This document shows positions 40,791-49,037 of a DNA stretch of 64,000 nt, piece by piece (positions within the stretch are counted from its first letter, which is position 1; the number at the start of each line of letters is the position of its first letter). The stretch covers positions 40,936 to 104,935 of the forward strand of contig JAICTZ010000023.1 of assembly GCA_025936115.1 (NCBI GenBank). Reading direction: 5' to 3'. The stretch is from Polyangiaceae bacterium. GTDB taxonomy: Bacteria; Myxococcota_A; Polyangia; Polyangiales; Polyangiaceae. A program made the position numbers and the translations under genes. The notes beneath the pieces are model-generated. The model saw nothing but the letters and a program-made list of their open reading frames with translations, had not been told where the DNA came from and ran no database searches.

Positions 40791-41291
40791 TCAAATCTGC
40801 GAGAGGTGCTCGCGCGGCACGCTCTGTTCGAGCGAAAGCGCCAGCGTGCGGATGTCGATGGGCGCGCCGCGCTCGCCGAGCCACAGTGCGGCGCTGCTCG
40901 GCGAGCCGCACACCGTTTCTGGAAACGGTTTCTTTACGAGCCAGTTGATGGCCTTGAGCGCGAGGATATGAAGCGGCGAGTCGAGCACGAGCGCGAAGCC
41001 GACGAGCGAGCTCAAGCGCGTGGCTTCCGAGCGGATGAACTCGGCGAGCATCTTGCGCTGATCCGCCGTGGGCGAATCCGCACGGTGCGCGATGCAGACG
41101 AGCGACGGACGCACGGTGGTGCTTTCGAGCATTCGCTTGCAGTGCTCGACGTAAGCTCGCCAGAGCTCGTCCGTCGACGTGCCAGTGAAGTAGAACCACC
41201 AGGTGGAACCGGCGGTTCCACACCAATAGTTACGGCCGCGTTCACCCCCCTCCTCGCCGACGCTAGACAGATCGGGAGAAGGCATCGTCAC
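40791..41291 (-). CDS. Hypothetical protein, 166 aa (STAS-like size)
   Basis: A soluble protein with aromatic strands near the start (YWCGTAGSTWWFYFTG), then TVRPSLVCIAHRADSPTADQ, FALVLDSPLHILALKAINWL and PIDIRTLALSLEQ. The alternating strand/helix order and length recall STAS or SpoIIAA-like proteins of unknown role in myxobacteria. No catalytic motif is seen. It converges with the acyltransferase gene. The 352-bp gap to the next gene (41292-41643) contains only a frame rich in Arg/Ser that I do not accept as coding. Confidence 0.7.
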   Translation of the reverse strand: MTMPSPDLSSVGEEGGERGRNYWCGTAGSTWWFYFTGTSTDELWRAYVEHCKRMLESTTVRPSLVCIAHRADSPTADQRKMLAEFIRSEATRLSSLVGFALVLDSPLHILALKAINWLVKKPFPETVCGSPSSAALWLGERGAPIDIRTLALSLEQSVPREHLSQI

Positions 41292-41643
41292 TCCATATTC
41301 GGGCGCTCAGCTTATCACGAAGTCGGGAGCGATTCCCTAACGCGGCGTCGCGCGCGTCGTTCGGGGATCTTGCGCGCGTCCAGGTCGCGCCGCGCGCGTC
41401 GTCGCCGCTCTGCGCGCTGCGTGAAGGTTCGCGGACGGCGTGCGGGTAGGGAGGAGGAAGGCACTGTGGGCGCATGTGGCAGACGGGCCCTCGGCGCGAG
41501 CGTGGCTTCTGTCTCATGGTACTCGAGAGGAACTGCGCAAGCGGTGCACGCGCCGAGAATGCGGCAGAGGCGAGGCGAGGGCCCACTTTACTGAGAGTCG
41601 GCAGTAGGGCCGCACGCGCGAGCCTCCACACCGCGCTCGTTCG

Positions 41644-42108
41644 CTAAAAGCCGCCGAGCTGTACGAGCTCGCGCCGGCGCCGCCAAGCCCAGCCGAGCAC
41701 GACCGTGCCGAGCGCGAGCGTGAGCACGTTGATAGTGAGCTCGACCGCGACGGCGCCCGTATCGGGTGCGCCGTAGACGCCGTTCTCGAGGTCGAACAGC
41801 ACGTCCAGCAGTCCGAGGTAAATGCTCGTCGCGCCCGCGGCGACACACCACACGAGCGCGCTCGCTCGGCGGCGCACGAGCGCGACGCTCGCCGCGATGC
41901 CCGTCGCCACCATCCAGGCGTCGGCGAGGGGGAACGCGTTCTCGAAGGCGTAATAGGAATCCGTGTGCGCCGAAGCGAGAATTTCGCGATCGACGCCGAA
42001 CCACACGACCCAGTACGCGACCGTCGCGACGATGCCGAACACGAGCACGCCGAGGATGAAGCGCCGCCCGGGAACGTCGGCCGCCGCGCTGGATCTGGCG
42101 TCACTCAC
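41644..42108 (-). CDS. Small integral membrane protein, 154 aa
   Basis: Four hydrophobic segments (ILGVLVFGIVATVAYWVVWF, WMVATGIAASVALV, ALVWCVAAGATSIYLGLLDV, VLTLALGTVVLGWAW) with an acidic loop FDLENGVYGAPDTG; ends in Arg-rich RRRREL. It starts at GTG 42108, which overlaps the stop of a short upstream frame. Probably the last gene of the operon SDR, M24-like, short ORF, membrane protein. No family with known function recognised. Confidence 0.75.
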   Translation of the reverse strand: MSDARSSAAADVPGRRFILGVLVFGIVATVAYWVVWFGVDREILASAHTDSYYAFENAFPLADAWMVATGIAASVALVRRRASALVWCVAAGATSIYLGLLDVLFDLENGVYGAPDTGAVAVELTINVLTLALGTVVLGWAWRRRRELVQLGGF

Positions 42109-42232
42109 GAGAACGCTCTTTTTGGCCGAAGCACGTCTTGAGGCATTGGCGGACGAAGCCGAGGATCCCGAAGAAGACGATGCGAACGTCTTCGCCCCAC
42201 GGGCTGCGGCGACGCACGAGCGACCCCTTCAA
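42101..42232 (-). CDS. Short ORF (43 codons) bridging the M24-like and membrane-protein genes
   Basis: A TTG at 42232-42230 overlaps the stop of the M24-like gene (TTGA), and the TGA at 42103-42101 overlaps the GTG start of the next gene. The peptide is basic with one hydrophobic helix: RRRSPWGEDVRIVFFGILG, then FVRQCLKTCFGQKERSRE. Third positions are almost all G or C, matching the neighbours, and it fills exactly the gap left in an otherwise overlapping operon. GTG at codon 6 is an alternative start. Probably a small membrane-associated protein with two cysteines. Confidence 0.5.
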   Translation of the reverse strand: MKGSLVRRRSPWGEDVRIVFFGILGFVRQCLKTCFGQKERSRE

Positions 42233-43044
42233 CCGACGACCTCGCCGAACAGGCCCGGATCGAGCCAGCGCGTCTCGTCACCGTCGATGAGCAGCACGGA
42301 CTCGAATTTGGCGCCGCTGCCGTTCTTGCCGAGGTGGGGCTCGACGGCATAGAGCCCGCGCGCGCGGCCGGGCGCGTGCGCGCGCAAGAAGGGGTAGGGC
42401 GTGCCGATGAGATGATGAAGTACGATGCCCTTGGCGTAGGTGAGCAGAAGCGGCAGCTGGAAGCCGGTACCGACGCGCGGCGCGCTCGAGCTGAAGTTCG
42501 GGAAACCCTCGAGGGTGTGGGCAAGGACGTTCGCGGGGTAGCGGGTGTGGATCACGTCGAGGTGCGCCAGAGCGACGGACTCTTCGACTTGGCGGCACAC
42601 GTCCTCGGCGAGCGCGCCCGGACTCGCCCAGGTCACGAGCTCTCGCTTGAGCCGAACGAGCTCGTCCAAGAGCTCTCGGTGTTCGCTCGCCCGTTCCGGC
42701 GTCGCTGCGGCCGCGAGCCCGGAATACGCGAAATCGGCGGGAAATCCGCCCACGATCGGGGCCGCATCGAGGATGAACGGTTCGCCTTCCTCGAGCTTGC
42801 GCTCGCTCGGCAGCGCCTCGAGCTCCCACGTGCCCTGCCAATCGAAGCGGGTGCGCTCACCCCACCAGGCGTACGGCGTGTGCAGCCAATGCTGGACCTT
42901 GGCGAGAGCGAGCTCGTGTTCGATGCGGGCGCAGACGGCGCGCTCGGTTTCGCCCGGCCGCACGCTCGCGGCGACCGTGAGGATGGCTTCCCGCGCCACG
43001 CGCTGAGCGCGCGCGATGCCCGCGACGTAGGCGGCGCGCTTCAC
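42229..43044 (-). CDS. M24 (aminopeptidase P / creatinase fold) protein
   Basis: 271 residues from GTG 43044, whose first bases overlap the stop of the SDR gene (GTGA). The pita-bread fold motifs are present: FILDAAPIVGGFPADFAYSG (two metal Asp), LAHTLEGFPNF (His), AVEPHLG and KFESVLLID (two Glu). The sequence around the active site differs from true Xaa-Pro aminopeptidases, so the substrate is uncertain. It is the second gene of a minus-strand operon with overlapping stops and starts throughout. Confidence 0.8.
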   Translation of the reverse strand: MKRAAYVAGIARAQRVAREAILTVAASVRPGETERAVCARIEHELALAKVQHWLHTPYAWWGERTRFDWQGTWELEALPSERKLEEGEPFILDAAPIVGGFPADFAYSGLAAAATPERASEHRELLDELVRLKRELVTWASPGALAEDVCRQVEESVALAHLDVIHTRYPANVLAHTLEGFPNFSSSAPRVGTGFQLPLLLTYAKGIVLHHLIGTPYPFLRAHAPGRARGLYAVEPHLGKNGSGAKFESVLLIDGDETRWLDPGLFGEVVG

Positions 43045-43832
43045 CGCCCGCTCCCGTGCGCTGCGGGCCGATTGAGCGAGGCCACGACGGCGCGCACCCA
43101 AGCGCGTGGACTCACCCTGAGGAGCGCCACGCCCACGCGATTGAGAAAACCGTGCACGGCGAGCACGCGTCCCGCCATGAGCGCTCGGTAGGCCGCGAGC
43201 GCGACGCTTTCGGCCGTCGCGACCTGGAGTCGAAAGAGCTTCGACTGCCCAACGCCCGATACGTCGCCGAACTCGGTCTGGGTCGGCCCCGGGCAGTAGA
43301 GCGTCACGGTGACGCCCGAGCCGCGGAGCTCGTAGGCGAGTGCTTCACTGAAGTGATTCACGAAGGCTTTGGACGCGTAGTAAGTCGCCATGTAGGGGCC
43401 AGGCTGGAAACCCGCGGTAGAACCGACGTTCAAGACGCGACCCTGGCCGCGCGCGAGCATGGCGGGCAAGAACGCGCGCGTGAGGCGCACGACGGCCGTC
43501 ACGTTGAGCTCGGCCATCGCGACCTCCGCCGCCGGATTGCTCTCGGCGAAGGCGCCCGTCGTGCCGACGCCCGCGTTGTTCACGAGGTAGTCCACACCGA
43601 GTCCGAGCGAGCCGATGTCGCCCACGAGGCGCTCGACGCCGTCGGTCGCGGCGAGATCGCACGCGATGGGCCATGCCTTGACGCCGTGCTTCGACTCGAG
43701 CTCGCGTGCGAGCTCGTCGAGCCGCTCGCGCCGGCGCGCCACGAGCACGACGCCGTGCCCGTCACGAGCGAAGAGTCGCGCGAGCTCCTTGCCGATCCCG
43801 GATGACGCGCCGGTGACGAGAGCGATACCCAC
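43041..43832 (-). CDS. Short-chain dehydrogenase/reductase
   Basis: 263 residues starting at GTG 43832. Cofactor loop TGASSGIG, NNAGVGTTG, catalytic Ser in NVGSTAG, and Tyr/Lys in YYASKAF. Arg residues after the second strand (VARRRERLDEL) suggest NADP(H). A C-terminal extension (VHGFLNRVGVALLRVSPRAW) resembles DltE/YqjQ-type SDRs that may touch the membrane. The open frame upstream to 45008 is antisense to the HlyD gene and not coding. It heads an operon that diverges from the efflux genes, sharing a 171-bp gap with the TetR-type operator. Confidence 0.9.
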   Translation of the reverse strand: MGIALVTGASSGIGKELARLFARDGHGVVLVARRRERLDELARELESKHGVKAWPIACDLAATDGVERLVGDIGSLGLGVDYLVNNAGVGTTGAFAESNPAAEVAMAELNVTAVVRLTRAFLPAMLARGQGRVLNVGSTAGFQPGPYMATYYASKAFVNHFSEALAYELRGSGVTVTLYCPGPTQTEFGDVSGVGQSKLFRLQVATAESVALAAYRALMAGRVLAVHGFLNRVGVALLRVSPRAWVRAVVASLNRPAAHGSGR

Positions 43833-43963
43833 GGCGACCGAGAACCTACCACCGACGCGCTGCCGTACGAACCGTGAATTTCGCCACCCGCCGCCGGTGT
43901 CAGCGACAAGAACCGAGCTCCTCGGGGGCGGCGCGCTCGCTCGTGCGTACGGCAGGCAGCGGC

Positions 43964-44000
43964 TTGACGATTCAAACAGCTGTTTTATACAGACGTTTGA
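43964..44000 (+). promoter_or_regulatory. Promoter and 29-bp TetR-type operator of the efflux operon
   Basis: TTGACG (43964-43969) and TATACA (43986-43991) are 16 bp apart. Overlapping the spacer, -10 and start site is the dyad TCAAACnnCTGT, then a 5-base centre, then ACAGnnGTTTGA (43972-44000; 12 matching positions per arm except the two marked n). The predicted start of transcription lies about 6 bases before ATG 44004, so the mRNA would be almost leaderless. The likely ligand is the TetR protein encoded at the end of the operon. Confidence 0.75.
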
Positions 44001-44003
44001 CCC

Positions 44004-45065
44004 ATGGCCGAACCCAAGCGTTCCCCGCGCCGACTCTTCGTGGTACTCGCGCTCGCTGTGGGCGGCGTGTTCGCCTATCGCGCCTTCGACCGCCCGCCTC
44101 AGACCGTGACGCTCACGGGCGTCGTCACCACGGACGATGTCGTCGTCAGTCCTCTCGTCACGGCGCGGCTCGACAAGCTTCTGGTGAAGGAAGGCGACAG
44201 CGTCAAGCCGGGTCAGCTCGTTGCCGTGCTCGCCCCGGGCGAGCTCGCCGCCGAAAGTGAGTTCTTTACGCACAGCGCCCAGGGCTTCACCGGCCAAATC
44301 GAGGAGAACGCTGCCGCTCTTCGTTACGAGGAGCTCCAGACCGGCCAACAGATCCGCCAGGCCCAGGCGACGCTCGCGGCGGTCGAAGCTCAGAAAGCCG
44401 AGGCCGACGCGAACCTCGAAAACGCGCGGCTGACCCTGAAGCGCACGCAGACGCTCGTCGAGCGCGGAGCCACGACGGAGCAAGAGCTCGACCAGGCGCG
44501 CACCGCCGCTTCGGTGGCGGTGGCTCGCGTCGCCGCCGTAGCCAAGCAGGTCGATGCCGCGCGGGCGGCCGTCGGACTGGCGCGCGCCAACGGCGAACAA
44601 ATCACGGCGAAAAGGAGCGCGCTCGCCTCGATCAAGCAGCAAGAAGCCGCGGCGGTCGCGCAGGCGCAGAAGGCGACCGTCCGGCTCGGCTACACCGAGA
44701 TCCAAGCGCCGATCGGCGGCGTCGTCGACGTGAGAGCGGCGCGCGCGGGTGAAGTCGTCACGGCGGGACAGCCGATCATCACGCTCATCGATCCGGACGA
44801 TCTCTGGGTGCGTGTCGACGTGGAAGAGACGTATGCGTCGCGCCTGCGTGCCGGCGACGAGCTCGACGTGCACTTGGCTTCCGGCGAGACGCGGCGCGGC
44901 AAGGTGTTCTACCGCGGCGTCGACGCCGGCTTCGCGACGCAGCGTGACGTGAGCCGCACCAAACGGGACATCAAGACGTTCGAAGTGCGGCTCCGCGTCG
45001 ATAACCACGACCGGCGCTTGGCCGTCGGCATGACGGCTTACGTCGTCTTGCCGACCGGCGTGTGA
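44004..45065 (+). CDS. HlyD-family periplasmic adaptor (YbhG-like)
   Basis: 353 residues. One N-terminal membrane anchor (RRLFVVLALAVGGVFAYRAF), lipoyl-like half motifs (VVSPLVTARLDKLLVKEGDS, then VKPGQLVAVLAPGEL). Then a long alpha-hairpin with Ala/Gln/Glu heptads (about 95-215), the returning lipoyl half (LGYTEIQAPIGGVVDVRAA, RAGEVVTAGQPIITLIDPDD), and a beta-barrel end (GMTAYVVLPTG). It links an ABC exporter to an outer-membrane channel. Downstream ATPase, permease and TetR genes follow with overlaps, the gene set of the enterobacterial YbhGFSR/CecR system. No outer-membrane TolC gene is in the window. Confidence 0.93.
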   Translation: MAEPKRSPRRLFVVLALAVGGVFAYRAFDRPPQTVTLTGVVTTDDVVVSPLVTARLDKLLVKEGDSVKPGQLVAVLAPGELAAESEFFTHSAQGFTGQIEENAAALRYEELQTGQQIRQAQATLAAVEAQKAEADANLENARLTLKRTQTLVERGATTEQELDQARTAASVAVARVAAVAKQVDAARAAVGLARANGEQITAKRSALASIKQQEAAAVAQAQKATVRLGYTEIQAPIGGVVDVRAARAGEVVTAGQPIITLIDPDDLWVRVDVEETYASRLRAGDELDVHLASGETRRGKVFYRGVDAGFATQRDVSRTKRDIKTFEVRLRVDNHDRRLAVGMTAYVVLPTGV

Positions 45066-45073
45066 GGCAACGC

Positions 45074-46060
45074 ATGAACGCCATCGAGGTCCGCTCGCTC
45101 ACGAAGCGCTTCGGCACCTTCACGGCCGTCGATCACGTCTCGTTCGAGGTGAAGCAAGGCGAAATTTTCGGCATGCTCGGTCCGAACGGCGCCGGCAAAT
45201 CGACCTTGATCCGCATGTTGACGACGCTCGTGCCGCCGAGCGAAGGCACGGCCATCGTCGGCGGCGCAGACATCACGGGCGATCCCGACACGGTCCGGCG
45301 AGCGATCGGCGTCATTCCGCAAGCCATGACGAGCGATCTGGAGCTCAGCGCCGAGGAGAACCTGCTCATCTTCTCCAAGCTCTACGGCGTGCCGCGCAAG
45401 CGCAGAAAGGAGCTCATCCGCGAGCTGCTCGCCGCGGTCGAGCTCACGAGCTGGGCCGACAAACCCGTGAAGAACCTGTCGGGAGGCATGCGGCGCCGCG
45501 TCGAGATCGCGCGCGGCCTCGTGCACGAGCCGCGCATTTTCTTCTTGGACGAGCCGACGACGGGGCTCGATCCGGTGTCGCGCACGGCCGTGTGGGAGAT
45601 GCTGAAGAAGATCAAAGCCGAGCGCGACCTCACGGTCTTGCTCACGACGCACTACATGGATGAAGCCGACAAGCTATGCGATCGCATAGCCATCGTCGAT
45701 CACGGCACGCTCAAAGCGCTCGATTCACCGATTCGGCTCAAGGCCGAGCTCGCCGGCAAGGTCACGCTCGAGGTCGGGTTCGCGAACCCGCCGTCCGGTT
45801 GGCTCGAACGCCTCCGAACGCTGCCGGGCGTCGATGCCGTCTCCGGCGACGAGCGGCTCGCGCGCGTGACGTCGTCGACCGGCCCGGGTACGACCATGGC
45901 GCTGCTCGAGCTCACGCACGCAGCCGGCGTTACGGTCCAGTCCCTCTCCGTCAACTCGACGACGCTCGACGACGTCTTCGTGCACTTCACCGGACGACAG
46001 CTGCGCGACGCGCTGCAAGAGCCGTCGCCCGCCGATCGCCACGTCATGTTCCGGCGCTGA
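45074..46060 (+). CDS. ABC exporter ATP-binding protein (YbhF/DrrA-like)
   Basis: 328 residues with Walker A GPNGAGKST, signature LSGGMRRR, Walker B IFFLDEPTTGLDP and His in LTTHYMDEAD. A C-terminal domain ends TTLDDVFVHFTGRQLRD, typical of DrrA-type exporters. GAGG six bases before ATG 45074 supports that start; an in-frame GTG at 45062 overlaps the adaptor's stop. A single ATPase domain is present, where YbhF has two. Confidence 0.93.
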   Translation: MNAIEVRSLTKRFGTFTAVDHVSFEVKQGEIFGMLGPNGAGKSTLIRMLTTLVPPSEGTAIVGGADITGDPDTVRRAIGVIPQAMTSDLELSAEENLLIFSKLYGVPRKRRKELIRELLAAVELTSWADKPVKNLSGGMRRRVEIARGLVHEPRIFFLDEPTTGLDPVSRTAVWEMLKKIKAERDLTVLLTTHYMDEADKLCDRIAIVDHGTLKALDSPIRLKAELAGKVTLEVGFANPPSGWLERLRTLPGVDAVSGDERLARVTSSTGPGTTMALLELTHAAGVTVQSLSVNSTTLDDVFVHFTGRQLRDALQEPSPADRHVMFRR

Positions 46061-46066
46061 AGGAGG
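46061..46066 (+). promoter_or_regulatory. Strong ribosome binding site deciding the permease start
   Basis: AGGAGG at 46061-46066 sits seven bases before ATG 46074 but only one base before ATG 46068. The later ATG (MQRTWAIIERELRRF) is therefore the functional start. Confidence 0.8.
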
Positions 46067-46073
46067 GATGCTC

Positions 46074-47189
46074 ATGCAACGCACTTGGGCCATCATCGAA
46101 CGCGAGCTCCGCCGCTTCCGCCGCAGCCCCATGCTGGTGGTGATGTCGCTCATGCTGCCGATCGTGCAGCTGATCGTGCTCGGCTACGCGTTCGGCGGCA
46201 GCGTCAAGCACCTGAATTTGGGTCTCGTCGATCAGGACCGGGGGCTTTACGCCGTGAAGGTGGAGGAGCTGACGGGCGCCATCGCAGCGAACGCGCGCAC
46301 GTTCGAGACGGTGCGCTACGCCGATCTCGGCGCCGCGGTCAGGGACCTGCGCGAAGGACGCTTGAACGGCGTGCTCGCGATCCCGCCCGGATTCTCGCGG
46401 CGCGTGCTCGCCAAGGAGGACCCGCGCATCTCGCTCATCGAGGACAACACGGACAACTTCGTCGCGGTGACGCTCGCGGGGACTTTGAATGCTCTCGTCT
46501 CCGCGCTGCCCGGCGTGCACGCGACGACGGAGCGCATCAGCCGCGCGCCCGTGCTCGACGTCGTCGAAGTGTACCCGTACGTCCCGTACATCCAGTACCT
46601 TTTGCCCGGCTCGATCACGATGTCGATCTTCATGATGGTGATGATCGGCGGCGGCATCATCTTCATGGACGACAAAGCGCGCGGCCTGCACGAGGGCTAC
46701 CTCGTGACGCCCATCACGCGGCTCGAGCTGATCCTGGGCTTCAATCTCTCGGGCGCCATCAAAGCCGTGATCTCGGGCAGCGTGCTCATGACGCTCGGTT
46801 CGCTGATCGCAGGCGTTCCGGATCCGTTCGATCCGCTGCGGCTCTTACGCTTGTTCGTCGTGATCGTCCTCACGTCGACCGCGCTCGTGAGCATGATGTT
46901 CTTGCTGATGGTGCGCATGACCGACCCACTCCTGCCGCGCGCGCTCTTCGGCGTCTTGAACACCGTCTTGTACTTCCCGAGCGGCGCGGTTTACCCGCAG
47001 CAGGCGTTTCCCGGCTGGATGCGCGCGATCGCCAAGGTCGACCCGTTCACGTATGCCGTGCACGCGCTCAAGTGCCTGTTGCTCAAGAACACGGGCTTTT
47101 CGGCGATAAGCTTCGATCTCGTCTACCTGACCATCTTCGCGCTCCTCACGCTCGGGGGCGCCACGTTGTTGTTCAAGAGGACGCTGTGA
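46074..47189 (+). CDS. ABC-2 type exporter permease (YbhS/YbhR-like)
   Basis: 371 residues. An N-terminal membrane helix (SPMLVVMSLMLPIVQLIVLGY) is followed by a large periplasmic domain (about 45-185: LNLGLVDQDRGLYAVKVEEL, NGVLAIPPGFSRRV) and then five membrane helices with YPYVPYIQYLLPGSITMSIF and PSGAVYPQQAFPGWM. This is the layout of YhiN/YbhS drug-export permeases. Only one permease gene is present, so a homodimer is expected. Its stop overlaps the TetR start (GTGA). Confidence 0.93.
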   Translation: MQRTWAIIERELRRFRRSPMLVVMSLMLPIVQLIVLGYAFGGSVKHLNLGLVDQDRGLYAVKVEELTGAIAANARTFETVRYADLGAAVRDLREGRLNGVLAIPPGFSRRVLAKEDPRISLIEDNTDNFVAVTLAGTLNALVSALPGVHATTERISRAPVLDVVEVYPYVPYIQYLLPGSITMSIFMMVMIGGGIIFMDDKARGLHEGYLVTPITRLELILGFNLSGAIKAVISGSVLMTLGSLIAGVPDPFDPLRLLRLFVVIVLTSTALVSMMFLLMVRMTDPLLPRALFGVLNTVLYFPSGAVYPQQAFPGWMRAIAKVDPFTYAVHALKCLLLKNTGFSAISFDLVYLTIFALLTLGGATLLFKRTL

Positions 47190-47947
47190 CGGCAGGTCGT
47201 GCCTCCCGAATTGCGAGCGGCACGGCTCCGCAGGACGTGGCGACGCGCAAGCGCCTGCTCGAGGCCGCGACGGAGCTTTTCGCCGAGCACGGCTTCCGCC
47301 GCGTGACCGTACGCGCCATCTGCGAACGGGCGCGCGCCAATGTCGCGTCGGTCAACTACCACTTCGGCGACAAGCAGCGGCTCTATCGCGAAGTCGTCGA
47401 AGCGGCCCTCGACACCGTGCGCGACTTTGCCGATCACGCCATGCGTTCGCCGGACGCGGCGACCGCCGAACAAAAGCTCGCCCATTACATCGACGCTCAC
47501 CTCGCGCGGGCGCAGAATTCGAGCATGCCCGAGCGCTCGCCGCTCCTCCGCGAGCTCTTCCGACACGAGCTCAGCGAGGCCACGGAGCTCGGCACTTACA
47601 TCATCGACCAGGCCGTCAAGCCGCGGCTCCGCTACCTCGCGGCGGTCGTCGGGGAACTGCTCGGTCCCGGCGCCGCTGCCACTAGTGTCGAGCGCTGCGT
47701 GCTTTCGATCCAGGCGCAATGCCTGTTCCCAGTGGCGGCTCCCGTGGCGCTCACGCCGATGTTTCGGCGGACGCGCGCGGACTACGAGGCCCTGGCGCGG
47801 CACGTCTTCGAGTTTTCGCTCGCGGGGATACTGGCGTGTCGAGCGGACGCGCCCGGACGCCTCAAAGCGGCGTCACGCGGCGGGGGTGTGAAATCCGGGC
47901 GTCCCGCGCGCGCCAGAGCCGCTCGAGCTCGCGCCGCCCGCTCCTGA
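47186..47947 (+). CDS. TetR-family regulator (CecR-like)
   Basis: 253 residues from GTG 47186. The helix-turn-helix is VTVRAICERARANVASVNYH with FGDKQRLYREVVE behind it. The ligand domain carries SPLLRELFRHELSEATELG and VERCVLSIQAQCLFPVAAP, similar to the CecR/DUF1956 C-terminal domain. The last 30 residues are Ala/Arg/Gly-rich. As the final gene of the efflux operon it most likely represses the promoter at 43964-44000, and perhaps the divergent SDR operon. Confidence 0.9.
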   Translation: MTAGRASRIASGTAPQDVATRKRLLEAATELFAEHGFRRVTVRAICERARANVASVNYHFGDKQRLYREVVEAALDTVRDFADHAMRSPDAATAEQKLAHYIDAHLARAQNSSMPERSPLLRELFRHELSEATELGTYIIDQAVKPRLRYLAAVVGELLGPGAAATSVERCVLSIQAQCLFPVAAPVALTPMFRRTRADYEALARHVFEFSLAGILACRADAPGRLKAASRGGGVKSGRPARARAARARAARS

Positions 47948-48019
47948 GCCCTTGCCGCCTTCGAGCGTTCGCGCCACTCGAGGGTGATAGTGTGAGGGAC
48001 CAAGCTCGAGGAAACGTCC

Positions 48020-48868
48020 ATGGACCATCCGCATGTGCTCCGTCAAATTCCGCTATTCGAATCGATGGAAGACGCCGATCTCGCCGCGCTCGGCGTCAAG
48101 CTGGCCTCGCGCTCTTTCCAAGAGGGGGACGTCGTCTTCGCGCAGGGTGATGAGGGTGACGCGATGTACATCATCGAGGAGGGCGCGGTGGATATCGTCG
48201 CGGGCACGGGGACGCAGCGCGTCACGGTGGCGTCGCTCTTCAACGGTCAATACTTCGGCGAGCTCTCGCTGCTCGACGGCGCTCCGCGCTCGGCGGCGGC
48301 CGTCGCCGCGCGGCCGACGCTCGTGCTCTCGCTCGAGCGCGACGACTTCGTCGAGTTCGTCAAGCGTCGCCCCGAAGCGGCGCTCTCGATCATGCACGAG
48401 CTCGGAGAGCGCATGCGCGCCACGAACGAGCTCATGACGCGCACGGTGTCTCGCAACGTCGTCGAGGAGGTCGAAGAAAACCTGTCGCTCGGTGACTTCG
48501 TCGCCGACAGGGTCGCGGCGTTCGGCGGTTCGTGGCCGTTCATCTTCATTTTCGGCGGGTTCATGGCCTTTTGGATGACGTGGAACTCCGTGGCCGGAAA
48601 GCTCGCGTTCGACCCGTTGCCCTTCATGTTCTTGAATCTATTCCTCTCGACCGTCGCCGCGCTCCAGGCTCCCGTGATCATGATGAGTCAGAACCGCCAG
48701 TCGTCGAAGGACAAGGCGATGGCCGTCAACGACTACCAAGTGAACCTCAAGAACGAGGTGAGCATCGACAAGCTCTTGCGCGGACAGGGTGAGCTCGTGC
48801 AGCGGCTCGCGCATCTCGAGCGCATGGTCGGACCGTTGCGGTCGGTCGCGCCCGAGCCGCGAAACTGA
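48020..48868 (+). CDS. Cyclic-nucleotide-binding / DUF1003 membrane protein
   Basis: 282 residues. Residues 1-125 form a CAP-type cyclic-nucleotide-binding domain (FQEGDVVFAQGDEGDAMYII, FGELSLLDGAPRSAAAVA). Residues 160-235 are DUF1003 with two membrane helices (WPFIFIFGGFMAFWMTWN, LNLFLSTVAALQAPVIMMSQ, then QNRQSSKD). A coiled-coil end follows (LVQRLAHLERMVGPL). The cNMP phosphate-binding signature GELSLLDGAPRSA is intact. Function unknown; a membrane protein gated by cAMP or c-di-nucleotide is inferred. Confidence 0.88.
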   Translation: MDHPHVLRQIPLFESMEDADLAALGVKLASRSFQEGDVVFAQGDEGDAMYIIEEGAVDIVAGTGTQRVTVASLFNGQYFGELSLLDGAPRSAAAVAARPTLVLSLERDDFVEFVKRRPEAALSIMHELGERMRATNELMTRTVSRNVVEEVEENLSLGDFVADRVAAFGGSWPFIFIFGGFMAFWMTWNSVAGKLAFDPLPFMFLNLFLSTVAALQAPVIMMSQNRQSSKDKAMAVNDYQVNLKNEVSIDKLLRGQGELVQRLAHLERMVGPLRSVAPEPRN

Positions 48869-49037
48869 GCGCGCCAGGCGAGCAGCGAGCTCGCTTCGAG
48901 AGTGTTTCACACAGTGTTTCGTTGCGATTGCACGTGTGTAACGCGCCGCAACGACGCTTCGCTTTCTGCTCCATGGCGGAAGAATCAGGGTTCGATCACG
49001 TGGGCGCCATGCTGTCGGTCGATTAGAATCGAAGGAT

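Noticed and set aside
41263..41631. 122-codon minus-strand frame in the gap before the membrane-protein operon end
   Set aside because: It overlaps the start of the 166-aa gene, is Arg/Ser/Pro-rich, and has no signal, motif or ribosome site.
43833..45008. Long N-terminal extension of the SDR frame on the minus strand
   Set aside because: It is antisense to the HlyD gene, lacks family similarity, and the SDR fold starts exactly at GTG 43832.
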